Source of the DNA: Cordia subcordata
Lineage: Eukaryota > Streptophyta > Magnoliopsida > Boraginales > Cordiaceae
Reading direction: 5' to 3'
Length of the DNA: 64,000 bases
NCBI GenBank assembly: GCA_028554755.1
Contig: JAPTOF010000007.1
Location: 13,749,001-13,813,000, forward strand
Shown here: positions 1 through 13,600 of the stretch, piece after piece
Layout: each line of letters opens with the position of its first letter
How positions within the stretch are numbered: the stretch's first letter is position 1
Program-made: the position numbers and the translations under genes
Notes under the pieces: model-generated
The model's database searches: none
The model's input: the letters and a program-made list of their open reading frames with translations, nothing else
Told to the model about the DNA's origin: nothing

Positions 1-1455
1 CAAGGTGTCAATTTAGCCAGTCAAATACTCCTGTCTACATACCAATTAGGTTTCCTAGAACTAGCGAGGAGTAAAACATAGATGTTTTATGAGAACCATG
101 GTCAACCACTATCAACCAGGCATGCTGCTCAATAGCAGTCTCAGCTACCGTCCATCCCCATCCCCATTACCCAAAAAAGGAGAGCCCCCCATCATTTTAT
201 CCCTACAAAATGCCAAATAGAATAGAAAGTTTAGAAGGGATATAGTGAAATTCTTTGATTCGTCCAGCACAAAATATTTGGTTTGAAAAATCATCACAGT
301 TTACTTTAGGCAACAATTTACGGCCTGCATTCTCATGCTAGAAAAAGAAAGACATCGAGCATCATTTATGCCTCGAGCTAGGAATTTCTATTGACATGCC
401 ATATTTTTCGTGCCTGTGTTTTGTGCCTGTAGGTTCACAAGAAAGATTGAGCATCATTTATACCTATCCTCTAGTCTCTTGAGCTAGGAATTTTTAGTGA
501 CATGCTGTATTTTTAGTATCCACACTTTCTGCCCATAGCTTCACAAGATTTCTTTTCCCCTTTTAGCAATTTGTTAACAACATGAAGATAATTAATATGT
601 TATCACCTCCTTTATAGTCTATCAAGCTATGCATTTCATGAGTCAATGGAGATCACCAACTGATGGTATTTTCTTTATTCATTCTCACCACTCTTTCCTA
701 CTTTCTCATTATCTTCTATATTCTGCAAGTTACTAATGTTAACACATTAATTTCTCTGCATATCTTCAATATAGTTTGATGTGTTTAATATTCTTTTCGT
801 GGTAGATTTTTGTTGAGACGAGTCATACTAATTCACTAAGTCAAGAGAAAATCACTAATATTTTGACTGATTTCGGCTAGTACAGAAGAACTCAACCCAC
901 ATTGTTTCTGGTACATTAAATGGTTAATTTAGTGCAAGAAAACCTCAGTATGCTTAAGAACTCTGGCATAGCCTGCTCCAAGTCTTCCAACTTAAATTAA
1001 TTTAGAATAGTAAAACACTTCGAGCAATGCATGAACTCTTTTTGCTTTTGTTTAAGATCAATACCAAAGGGTTACCTTCTTAAATAGAACAGATTAATCA
1101 TGTAAGTTACACAAGCTATTGATGCCTTCACTTAAATGTCCGGCAGCATTGGGTAATACATGTAGGCTACAAGTGTCACCAGACAGCTATGCAGTCATGG
1201 CCCAAGGGAGTATAGCAAAGCCTTTTAGTCCTTTAGGTCTTTACAAACCATAAGATAATTCTATTTCACTTTAGTTCAAGCTCAGACAATAGGAATTTCT
1301 TTCAACTCTTGTTCAATTTGCTCATTAGTGAGTTTCAACCCTGTTCTGGCACTTCAAGAAGCATCCAGACAATCTACCAAAAGTCTATACATTCATACAT
1401 ATGGTAGAGAAATTTAATCCCGAAAGCGGGTGAATAACGGAAAAATAGAACTCAC
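1..1455 (-). other. SKI2 intron 18 (partial)
   Basis: Read on the minus strand, this stretch gives no segment resembling the SKI2 arch, beta-barrel or DSHCT domain. It is treated as intron running off the window. No other gene is seen. Confidence 0.7.
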
Positions 1456-1609
1456 TGATTGTGATTTAACCACCACCACTCTGCCAGAAGTAAGATAGGT
1501 CTGGGAAGCAGGGGATTGCGTAACTGCCTCTGCTATTTGATTGCTATACTTCTCAGCCTCTGCGTACAACTCATAGTATTCCTCTATTGCTGGTTCACCC
1601 TTTATGCAC
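1456..1609 (-). CDS. SKI2: SKI2 exon 18 (residues 899-950; last exon in window)
   Basis: Begins [20 protein letters not shown] and ends [10 protein letters not shown] with donor GTGAGT. This is the base of the arch/beta-barrel insertion. No further exon is recognisable in 1-1455, so the next lies off the left edge. Confidence 0.95.
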
Positions 1610-4600
1610 CTATGACCAAAAGAGAATAGATAGAAAAAGAAAAATTTGCTTAATGAACTGGTAATTTTGAAGACAGTGTAAAAGGTGACGATCGGATCAC
1701 AGTGCAATTCTTGTTCACAAACAGCTAGGTGAAAAGACAGTAATCAAGTCAGTCAACTATGTTTTATGAAAATTTGGACAAAATACATAGGCATTAACTG
1801 CAGTTATTCCTCCCTGACTTCTATATACCACAAGTAACATGGGCCTAGGAACAGACAGACATGAAGCTGTAGCTATAAGTATAACATATTAGAATTCAGA
1901 TTATTAACATAGTTTGCAATAAGGCCCTAGAATTATAATTCTTGGCACAGAAATTCCTAATTCGTCACCTCCATAACAAATTAAAACCAGGGTTGTAAAA
2001 AAGAGGGGGAAAGAGCATCAAAAACATCAAGACTGGTAAGGCCTGCTTACCAATTAAAAAGCAATTTCAAGAGCAATACCGTCTATTAGTTGCAAACTGA
2101 GCACAACTTGATAAATAATATTTGACAGAGAAGAAGTTTCTAGTTGCCTTTCAGCATAATAGCATAATCATCACATAAACTAACTTAAACAAGATACAAA
2201 GATCAGAAGTACGACATGAAGCCATATAGCTGGAGTGCCACAAGCATGATTAGATTCCTTAAGACATATTTTAAAAGAGACATCTTCACGAATTCCAACG
2301 AGGTGCACATGATCAACCATAATAAATCATTTTTACTTCCAGAAACCAGTAAATGGAGCTCAGTAATTCAGGCTACTGTACAGGCTCAGGTTATCTGCAT
2401 CTTTTCAGTCAAAGGTGATATATGAGTATACACCGACTATCAAACCTTGCATGGAAGTTGCAACAGCTACTTGGATGACATCAATGATCTAGAAAACTCA
2501 CTCAATAGCTTTCGTAGGTTGGGCAAGCTTTCGCATAAGGAGTTGCTGTTTCTCCGGAAGTTTCTTTTGAGCATGAAATTCAGCAAAACTTCTCTTCAGC
2601 ATGTCCTCCACCTGCAGTGATGTATGTTGGTGACAATCAACAAAACAGAATCTTATCTGGCAAGTTTTAAAAAAATAAAGAAATATTCTTATGCCTGTTC
2701 TGGAACACAGATAGCTGAGCTCAACCATTCTAATTCATTATGGTTTTCTATATTCGCGAGGAACAACATATCCATAGAGCTAGGATAAAGCAGAGTCAAC
2801 TCATATGAATCTAGGACTTAAACTCTAGGCCACACTACAATGAAGATTGTACTTAAACTCTAGGCCACACTACAATGAAGATTGTACAGAATTAATATCA
2901 TGGCAATAAAGCAATCTTGGGGAATAAACAAATGAACAGGGTATGTCTGAGATAACCAGAGGATGAGGAGAGGGTGGGGGGGAGGGGGGCTGGGCACTGA
3001 AGAGAGAAAGAAAGCAGTCGGGAAAATTAATCATTCTTTTAAGAGATGTAGATGCCTGACAACCAATCCAACGGGTGATAACAAGCCCTTGGTTCCCACT
3101 GTCTGCTAGGGATCAATGAATGAGCAATGGCTAAATCAAGAACATCTGGAATTTGCTCCACATGGATCTCATGAAATCATCAAACAAAACGAAATACAGA
3201 GGAATGAAATAGACTGCGAATACCAACACTTTCAATATGAAATAGGGAAGGAAAACAGAGAAATTTCTTTATTGACGCCCAGAGAAGTGCATAATTGTTG
3301 ACCTCTGTAACAACAAGAGCAATGGAGGAGAATGAATGCTTTTGGGCCTCCCATGATTAAGAAATATTTGAGATATTAAGATGATTATTACAAGAGCAAT
3401 GGAGGAGAATGAATGTTTTTGGGCCTCCCCTGATTAAGAAATATTTGGGATATTAAGATGATTATTCTACTATCTCATCCTGAAATTCAAAGAAATAGTT
3501 GAGTTGATTTAAAATAAAAATAAAAAGATACATGGACATCAATGTTTCGGCATGTACTTTACCGATCAAATGAAAAGGAAACAGATACTTGGAACATAAA
3601 AATTCACAACTTCACGAGATAGGTTATAATATCAAAATCATACTTTTTTTTTTTGTGGGACAAGTAAAATTAAAATCACACTTTAGAAGGTCATGATAAA
3701 CCCAAAAGGCTTTATTAGATGACAACTAAGTATCAGGTAGAAACAAGACACAGGATCCCAACAGAATAAATGATGTAATTCTTTTTATCTGTAAGCCACA
3801 ACCAGATGCCTTACTTTCTCCTACAGCAGCATTACCTTTCCAAGCTTTTCTTTGATAGGAAGCTAAACCACAGTTATATACCTACCTTTAGTTCTTCAAC
3901 GCGAAGGAGATGCAAGATCATGATATAGGTCAGCCGAAACTGTGACTCAAGCCTAGTTGCATTACCAACTAGAATCTGCTTCAAATCACTCTCGTCAGGA
4001 ATTTCATCACGACAGATCACGACAACTGTACCTATTTTATCAAGTCCTCTCCGTCCAGCACGACCAGCCATCTGAGTGTATTCTCCAGGAAGTAACTGTC
4101 TAAATTCCTTCCCATCAAACTTCCGCAGAGTATCAAACACTACCTGCCATGAAAGGAACTTATTATGTTCTTTAAGAAAATATAAATATTAATCATACGG
4201 AATTCAGGTAATTAAAAAAAGAAAAAAGAGTTTGAATAGTTACATTCACCGTAATGATTAAGAAACTATCAGAATGCACATTTGTTGCTTAATATAAAAA
4301 AAAAAATAACAATCATACTTTTAGAAGAATAAAAATTAAGATCAGAAAATAAATAATGAAGAGCAAATTTTGAGAGAGTTAAGACACATGCCAGGAGAAC
4401 ACTTCATGAAAGCAAGCCATGTCATATTCTACGTTTTCATATAGTTAGTCAGTCCAACTCATGGATAAAACAGACAAGTGTATCCGAGGTCTTGTGTGAC
4501 CCAAGAGTATTCTTCTAGTGAAAATGAAAGTATTATAAGATGGTCATAAGACTGGCTTTACCATATCCAAGAATAGTTTGAAGGTGACCCTTATACGAGA

Positions 4601-7600
4601 CCTAGAGTTTATGGAGCTGAGAGTTCATGGAACTAACTGGAATCATCACATTTACGGACACAGTCTTATATGTGTGTGTTATATACATACACATATACGA
4701 ATAGGATTCACTTAGTCAACAAGTGCAAGCATTCCCCACATAAATAGAAAACTTCCCAATAAGAGAAATTTCAACTATAGATTGATTTGCTATAATGACG
4801 TTGGGTAAGGTAAGGGAATAAATATATGTACACACACAAACACAAATATTCGGGCTCATGAGTGCAACAAAAGAAAGTAATTCAGAAAAATCCATGTAAT
4901 AGCATCAATCAGGTATACACCTAATAATTGAGACCCTAGGCATGAGAGAGAGAAGATATGGGCTTATTTCCTGAATGGGTCTTCTGCTTCTGTTAATCTT
5001 TATTTAATGTCTATCTGTTACTTTTCTGCCCTTACCTTTTACCCCACATCGTCACAACAAACTAGCATATAGTTTTAATTAGACTATATTAATACCCTTC
5101 GGTATAGAAGAAGAAAGAGATCCTAATACTATCATTGAGAGTATTAATCAACTGATTTAGCAAGTGTAACTGATGGACAAAATGGAGCAGTACATAATAG
5201 ATCTTGTCAGTCCAAAGATATCCTAATACTGAAATGAATAGTATTAATCAACTGATATTTAGTCAGTCCAACTGACGAACAAAATGATCTTGTATGACCC
5301 AAGAGTACCCTTTAAGCTAAAAACATAGTGTTGGAAATTCAGGATTGAATGCAATCCTAAGACTTCTGCAAAATGATTGTAGAACAGATTTGTATTTCAA
5401 TTTCAAAATGAATTGAATTCCAGAACTTTCTTCAGAAAGTACTATAAGATGGTCATGAGACTGGCTTGGGTCTAACTCCTGAGTCCAGATCACTGAAGAA
5501 CCAACATGTTCACAAGATATCCAAGAGTTTGAAAGAGGCTTTTACAGAAGACCTAGAGTTAATGGACTTGATTAAACAGAGAATTTAAGGAACTAATTAG
5601 AATCATCATATTTATAGAATTAGCTTTATGTAGTGCATTCTTGAACCCAGATAAAAAGAAAACTTTCCCAATAAAAGAATGATCAACTATACATTGATTC
5701 TTATCACGATATGGAGGTAAAAACTAATGAATAACTATATATGTAATAGATATAGATAATACTAGGAATATTACGTGCTTCCACAAGTTACTATTAGAGT
5801 TCAAATATGCATTCCGACAGTTATTATACTTCAGTTTTATTAATACAATAAATTAATAAACCAATATCCTCTCTACAAGCTTAAGCTTTTAGATGAGGTG
5901 ATAACTCTAACATGGTATCAGAGCCTGGAAGCCAAACGGCACAGGTTCGATCCTTGCCGCCACCCATTTAATTAAATTGTCCACGTGCAAGTTCTAAACA
6001 AATCACACTGCATGTGAGAGGGCGTATTAATACAATAAATTAATAAACCAATATCCTCTCTACAAGCTTAAGTTTTTAGATGAGATGGTAACTTAACAAG
6101 TTTTAATTCATACATCATCATTAAAACAATAAAAGAATCCTATTCGTCTTCCAAGTATATATGTATGTATATATATGTATATGTATATGTATATATATAT
6201 GTATACATATACATAGACATATATATATGTCTGTGTATGTAACACATATAAATAAAGATATATATATGTGTGTGTGTATATATATATACAGAATTCATTT
6301 GCATTTACAATACTGATCTCTCTAACTTGTCCTCTCCATACTCTTCCTATCTCAGCCAATTTTGCTTGCATTTTCCTCAGTCCCGGCCTTTTGCCGGTGG
6401 CCGTGGTTGTTTTTTCTTCCCCTCTATTCTAATCTTCTTCTTTCTTGGTTTTTTTTTTTTTTGGTACGCCAATTCTCCATTTGTTGTTATGTGTTAGATC
6501 TGGAATAAGGACTTTGGATTCCAATGTCTTGGGTGTCTGTGTGCTCTCCAAGTGCTAATCTAGCTTATACTACATAGATGTTTGCCTTCACTATTACAGC
6601 AGTGGCTGCTCATCTCCTCCTTTTGGTTTGTGTCCACCATGTTTGATGGCTTTGTCCTTGGGAGTTGAAGCTTGTTGACAGCATGAGGACCTGAATCCGA
6701 CGGGTTTTTGCCCAAGTTTGTGTTGTGCGGATGGGTGAGCCCTCTTCTCACCTGTTGATTATGTGGCTTTGGTTTGACACTTGTGCTGTTCTTTTGGACG
6801 TGTTGAGAAGGGCATGTGCTATGCTATGTATTGATGTTTTGTGGTCTCTTTGTTTGGGTTAAAATTAGAGATGCTCCTGTCTTATGTAGTCATGTTTGTT
6901 TTTGCTGTTGTATTTTTGAATTTGCATTCTTTGAACGTTGAATAAATGATCAACGAATGCAAGTAGCTTGGAAAATTCAACAGGACTACAACAGATGTTT
7001 CCCTAAGAACTGAACACAAATCTGTGATGATAATGTGGGTGTGAAAAATAAGGGAGGAGAAGAGCAGACAAAGATAAAGATAGAGAAGATGACTCCAGCC
7101 GATTCAGGAAATAAGCCCATATCTTGTTCTCCGCACACCTGGGTCTCAATTATGATGTGTACACCTGATTGATTCCCAGTTCTTCTCAAGTCTGCAAGGC
7201 TCCATGTTTGCACACACAAGCATGCTTTTGAGAATCACGCATAAGTGGTGCATGAAAGAATGGACTATGGAGTATGAGGAAAATAAGTAGAAATTGTTGA
7301 TGACAAAACTGCAATCTAAATGGAAAAGGATAGAAGCAAATAATGTCAGGATTTTTCTGCCCATTTTTGGCAGGAATGTGGATATGAAGGATTTCTAGTA
7401 AAAATATATAAAAATTTATGAAGGATTTCTCTATTTAGTTCCTCTTCATTCTAGTGAAAATAGATCAAATTTCCGGGTTTTTCCTTGTGACATGTTCACA
7501 GGGAGGGAAGTGTGAAAGCATATTTGCTCAATAGGAGCGAACATCACATACCCCTCAGATCTTCTTGGTCACCATGAATTAGGCAAACACTACATTAAAA

Positions 7601-10600
7601 CACAGCTGTCCTCAAGCCAATTAGGCACCTCTGATGTAAGCCTAGGTGCATATTCGATAAGTACAAATATATGGAGATTACAAAGAACAGAGTCCAGCAA
7701 AACAAAGCATAGAGTGTAACCACAGTGATCAAATTTGCAAAAGAAGCCTGTGGTCGAGAACATTTAATTCAGCAGCTTTTTGCTAACGTTTAATATGTTT
7801 CTAAGCCAATAGAACATGAACTTGAGCTCAGCTACGAAGTAGCCTAAAAGCGGGGGGAAGTAAAAATGAAAAGAAAAGCTTGGGTTTTTTTTTTTAGAGT
7901 TTCCAAGACAGAGAGGAGGATAGAAAGTAAATTGGTTAAGCATCTTATGGGAAGATGAGGCTCCAAACTATGTTACAGGCCAATTATTAGATAATGGAAT
8001 CACTGATTTCTGAATGGTCATCTCATTGACATGCATCCTCAATTCCTTACCTCATAACAACGTAAATAATCCAAAAACATCGACATGATTCTCAGCGATA
8101 ACACGACAAACCCTCCAGACAAACCCAGACAAGAACCTTTTTTGTTGGAAATTGGCTTTATTAGTTAAAAATATCATGATACAGGTACTATAATTCAGGA
8201 ACTATAATTCAATAGGTTACTAAAAGTTATGCTGCTAAGATCTTCACCCAGTTTCAAGGAATCAAAGCTAAATTATTTTTGTAAGCTTTCAAGAGAGAGG
8301 ACAAGAAAAGACACATTTATATTGTTCTCCTTATTGCTTATCTTAGGGAACAAGAAGTGACCTCATCCAGTTGACTTTCTCGTCCCTTAATCTCCGAATT
8401 GGGGTTTATAGTTGCTCCACGTCTCAGATGAGGCACTTTTCCATTACAAATCATCGTGTGGTTGGTCCAGACAGTTTCACGTCTAACAGATTTGCATCAA
8501 CTTTGTATCATGAGGTAATTATAGTTGTCTCTACGATGTCAATCTTAACATTAATATTCTTGTCCACAAAGTTACATTCTAATTACACTTATCCAAAATC
8601 ATGTCAGTTGTACTTACGCATAGATTCTGTGGTAAAAAATTTTATTATGCACAGTTATACTAGGAGTAGAGTAGTTGAACAGACAAATCCAACTTTGCAA
8701 ACCCAACACTTAGTGCTGCAACTCCAGCTATAGTCCTGAATCCTTATCTAGACAGTAACTACTGCTTGCCCTTGATCTCTCTAGATAGACACCAAAACCA
8801 CTGTCATACTCAGCTTTAACTGCAACTCTAATATTAGTACTAGTAAACATTTTTAACATAAAAAAGCCAATAGACTTGCATAAAACTTTGAGCTCCTCTT
8901 CACCTCATGCTGACCAATGATTTTTAATATTATGCATGAAGGAAATTTGATGTCAACCCAGAATGTCAACATAAATGATGCAAGACCACATTTTAAAAAC
9001 CTCCTTCATTCATAGACCCTGGGATTTATTAATAGCCAAGCTGAGGGATAATGATACCTCCTCAGGCCAAAAGCCATAATACCAACCGGCAGGTTGCAGA
9101 ATCAGATGTTTTTAGATACCACATGGAGTATGAAAACTGAACTGCCTACTCCAAGCACTCATGACCAATTAAAATATCAGAATAAACATAAGTAACAGCT
9201 CATAGCAAATCAAACAGATACAGAATCTTTACTACTATTGGCAGCATGCCAGCAAAATAGACATCCATCACCACACAGTGAAACAAGCATGTAAAACTTA
9301 CAGTTCTAGCTGGGGCATTAACACCCATTGCAAACGTCTCTGTTGAAAATAGGACCTAGACAAAGCCCAAAGTTAGCAATTAACGAATGGAACAGCAAAA
9401 CCAACCAAAGTCCAAACTAGCAAATCAAAAATTGATAATTTAGGATGAAAGCAAGTGCCATAAACCAAAATGGACCATCCTATAACCTGGAAATAGTCTG
9501 GCAATAATTTTTATCTTTATCGGTGTTAAAGTACTCTACCTTCACTAAACCACAGCAGAAAAGCATTTCAACAACTTCCTTAACAATAGGAAGCAATCCT
9601 GCATGATGCACACCAATTCCTCTGCGTAGAAGGCTTTGAACTCTAACAACCTGTAAATTGCATTTATATCAGAATCCAGAACCCAGTAATGATTATGTTC
9701 AATGGCATTGTATATGGCACCTGTGGTAAATTTCTGTCAGATCCCTTCAACCGTGAAAATGCCTTATCGCAGAAGACCCGAATTTCACTTTTCTCAGAGC
9801 TAGTAGTGAGGTCAGTCCCAGTTATATTATCAGCTGATTTATCACATCGAGTCTTCGAAAAGCAAAATATAACAACCTGCATTCACAAATTCAAGTAGCA
9901 CTTATTAATTAACAAATAACAATGAAGAGTTATAGTTTACAAGGTATCAACAAGGTCGTCAGATTAAAGAAGATATGATTGGCATCTTTAGATCTATATG
10001 AACAATTCACCAGCAAAGGGAACCTCTCTCATCTACGGACAATCAAAATGCCAAGCTGCAATTCACGTTAGTCAATATGCATATCCTATTGTAGGATACT
10101 TTACAAAAGGCGAGGAAAATAGATCTCATAAAGTTCCTACATACAGGCAAAAGTGATTTCTTCAATAGTTTATTTATAAGTGACAGCCACAAAGAAGCTT
10201 CCGATCTCCTCAAGCCCCCATTGCTTTGGCCAGCACCAGCGCTCTGGTTTCCCCAAGCAGATCCGGAGAAGTTCCCCAAGCTTTGGGGTCCAGAATGCTT
10301 GTTCTGTTTTCCATGAAGAGAACTTTCACGTTTGCGACCACGACCTTTATCACTGGCTGCTGAAGAGCCAGGATTACTTCCAATTCCTCCACCAACAACA
10401 CTAACATTCTTCTTTTTGTACACATCTTTGGCAGCTTTTAGTCCCTGAGGCAAAAACTTCTCATTTTCACAGACTTTGTAGAGCTCTCCAGAATGAAAAA
10501 TAAAGTGCTCCAAAGGGACTGGTCGTTTGGTTGTCCTGATAGAGAAAAGAAATTCACAAACAGCAAAAATCAACTTTAAAGGGACTGACCCAGATAGCTA

Positions 10601-13600
10601 GCTCATATATAACTTCATGTGGGAGTCTGTGAGCTGTGAGCTGAACTTCAAACAACAGTCAGAAAATGGAACACAAATAATCATAACTGTCTAAAATACT
10701 CCTGCTACAAGATGATGCTACTAACCCAGTCACACAAATTTGCTTTTGCTTTGTCCGGCCAATCCAATCAGCAAACTCAACAGTGTTTGGAACCTGCAAA
10801 ACAGAAATGTGTCATCACCTTGACTGTCGCCAAAAATGCCAGAAGACAAAAGTAAGGTGCATGAATATAGGGACAGATTGAACATCAATGTGGCATTATT
10901 TCGAAGTAATTATATTGTCTGTGCAGTAAGTCAATCAAAACAAAATGGTCCCATGATCAGAGATACTGAAGAACTATGTTGAAGTGCTTGTAAATATTTA
11001 GAGCTATTACATGACCACCTTATCTAAAAGCTATTAGAGATGAGACTTGAACCCATTAACAAAGCTCTCATACCATATTAAGTGACCACCTCTTCTAAAT
11101 CTTAAGCCATTAGAAAGGGGTTTGCTATATTTATTTATTGTCTTTGACAAGAACACATAACACCCAGAGTTATGTCTGATTACAACAAAAACCCACCAAA
11201 AGATCTTTGTACAAGCGAATCAAACCAATAAAAGGTATAGAGAAAAAATTCTTATGTTGCTAAACCCAAGATGAATCACTCCTTTCACTATTTTTTGTTG
11301 CAAGATATGTTGCATGTTATATGATTCATGGAGACAAATCATAGAGCTTAGGATTTGAGAATGACAGTTCAATTTAAGTTTAAACTTAAGCAGCCAACCT
11401 TCTGTGCGGGTTGCACAATTCTTTTTCTCCGTAGAATGTCTACTTTGGCGAGTACTACATATGGCACCACTGTTATTAAATAAGCCTTTCATGCAAAATT
11501 TTACTTTGGCGAGCACTGCATATGGCACCACTGTTATTAAATAAGCCTTTCATGCAAAATTTTACTTTCTGAATGAACTCAAACTGGCTACTTTGAATCT
11601 TCATGCTATCCAAATAACTTTCTTCGAATACAGGAACTATAGAAGTTTCAGCACAGTTGCTGTTACATTCTTCACTAAATATGATTAGCTTTCTACCTTA
11701 GTTTGTTAGACAAACAAAGCACTAAGAAGATTATGCAAATAACAGAACACAAATAACAAAACATGTTCATTCTTATTACAAGTTATTCAAGACATTACAT
11801 AACTACTTGATTTCAAAGGATGTTACAATTTAATCTGCATGACGAGGTTTCAGGCTTTATAGATCAAGATATAATAAGCTTAGAAACATTGAGTCCAAAA
11901 CATTGAAGTCAGTAATGATATTGAGAAGAACGTACCGTCGCCGAAAGGAGAACAAAGTTGATATGCCTTGGAAGCATGATGATAACTTCTTCCCAAACCA
12001 CACCTCTTTCCACATCATTGACATAATGGACTTCATCAAATATGACCTTTTATCCCATTAAATCATCACCGAAAAAGAAACAATAAGGTGCAAGACATGG
12101 AGATGATAAGAAGGTCCAACTCTAACAAAATGGCAAAATGTACTAGTAAAAATAGATTTTACCCATTCTATGTCACGTATGATATCAGCACCCTTATAGA
12201 GCATTGACCTTAAAATTTCAGTGGTCATGATCAAACAAGAGGCTTCTGGCCTCAAGCTAACATCACCAGTTAGAAGACCCACATCAAATTTTCCAGAAAA
12301 ATCTCTGTACTTTTGGTTGCTTATGGTTTTGATAGGAGCAGTATATACAGCTCTCGTGCAGTGCTGCACATTAAGAATATCAATTGCTCAACAGAAGCAT
12401 AAAAGTCAAAATACCACAACTTGGTTCTGACTAGGTACAGGAGGGAATAAATTTAGCATTCAGCCCCGGACTTGGAAGTTTGAGACAACTTATAAATCAT
12501 AAGCCCTCTCAAGGAAGGAAGACATACTTTTGTTGCCAAAGCAAATGCGTACTCTGCAACAACTGTCTTTCCAGCTGATGTATGAGCAGCCACAAAAACA
12601 GAGTTCCCCCTTTCAAGATAATAAATGGCCTGGAAAACAGTACTGATTAAATAGGCAAATAACAAAACTGCAGTGATAGCATCTCGCTTCATCAAATTAA
12701 ATATATTTGCATCCTTAGTGTAAAATATGAGATTTTGCAGCAAGACCAATGTCAAGAAATCAGCCAAGATGTCAAGATATTTTCGTTGGGGACGATAGAT
12801 TTAATTGCCCACAAAAAGATTGAGGAGAGTACGTAACTTATGTAACCCGTGGAAAATATATAAAAAATAGAATATGAGAGAAAATATGAAAGTGCTAAAG
12901 ATAGTTGGAGCCACCACTAATGGTGGCTCGTAGAAGCGAAATACTCATAAAGACTACATTGTGAATTTTTTATGTTTCATGAATACAATAGAAGAGCCTA
13001 TTTATATGCATGATAACTTGGTAAGCAAGACTAAAAGATAGACTAATAAGGTAACTAGAATTCTAAGGAAACTAGAATAGTTAGGAAACCAACTTGATTA
13101 GTACCTAATCTAAACTATTGCCTAATTTAATACCATAGAATAAGGAAATAACATTAATAACCAAAATATTCTTCAATACCCCCTCTCAAACTCAAGGTGG
13201 TATTAGGGATACGACCTTGAGTTTGTAAGGTCTTCAAAAGAAAACTTGACCGTGATGAGACGACCACAACATAACATCAATAACTAAAATATTCTTCAAC
13301 ATCCCCTCTCAAACTCAAGGTGGTATTTGATATATGACCTTGAGTTTGAAAGGTCTTCAAAAGAAAACGTGATCTTGATGGAAGGGACGATCACCCCGGC
13401 TCGTCTAACTCGAAATTCACCACGGTCACCACGACTTGTCTAACCACGCTTACAGCTTGGAGGAATGGAATTTGGATTGATTTAGGAGTTGTGTGCACGA
13501 CTTTGGTGTGATGAATCCCCACAACCGTTGGACGGAATTTAAATTGAGATAGTAACTAGAAACTGGATTGGACTTGGATTTAGACTGGACTTGGATTTGG

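Larger units (their letters stand above)
2612..3885 (-). other. SKI2 intron 16 with short tandem duplications
   Basis: A 1274-bp intron. It holds a perfect 35-bp tandem pair (2816-2885) and a 77-bp tandem pair (about 3313-3466) with a few differences. Nothing coding is seen. Confidence 0.9.
4904..7172. repeat. Long inverted repeat, arms about 160 bp, about 2 kb apart
   Basis: 4904-5062 and the reverse complement of 7018-7172 align over most of their length. Shared blocks are caatcaggt.tacac, taattgagaccc, gatatgggcttatttcctga and a pyrimidine-rich tail. The arms could be termini of a decayed DNA element or an inverted duplication; no target duplication was found. Confidence 0.65.
4144..9301 (-). 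other. SKI2 intron 15 (5.2 kb, repeat-bearing)
   Basis: The largest intron, between the motif V and motif VI exons. It contains a diverged direct duplication (about 4437-4830 and 5260-5730), a long inverted repeat (about 4904-5062 and 7018-7172), a 261-bp LTR mini-element (5838-6098) and TA/TG microsatellites (6150-6290). The remainder, including 7180-9300, shows no recognisable gene. Confidence 0.92.

Noticed and set aside
6372..6960. GC-richer block in intron 15 suspected to be a LINE or SINE tail
   Set aside because: No poly-A end, target duplication or RT similarity could be found.
8371..8733. 120-codon plus-strand open frame in SKI2 intron 15
   Set aside because: No domain or family resemblance; composition matches intron sequence. 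Probably chance.
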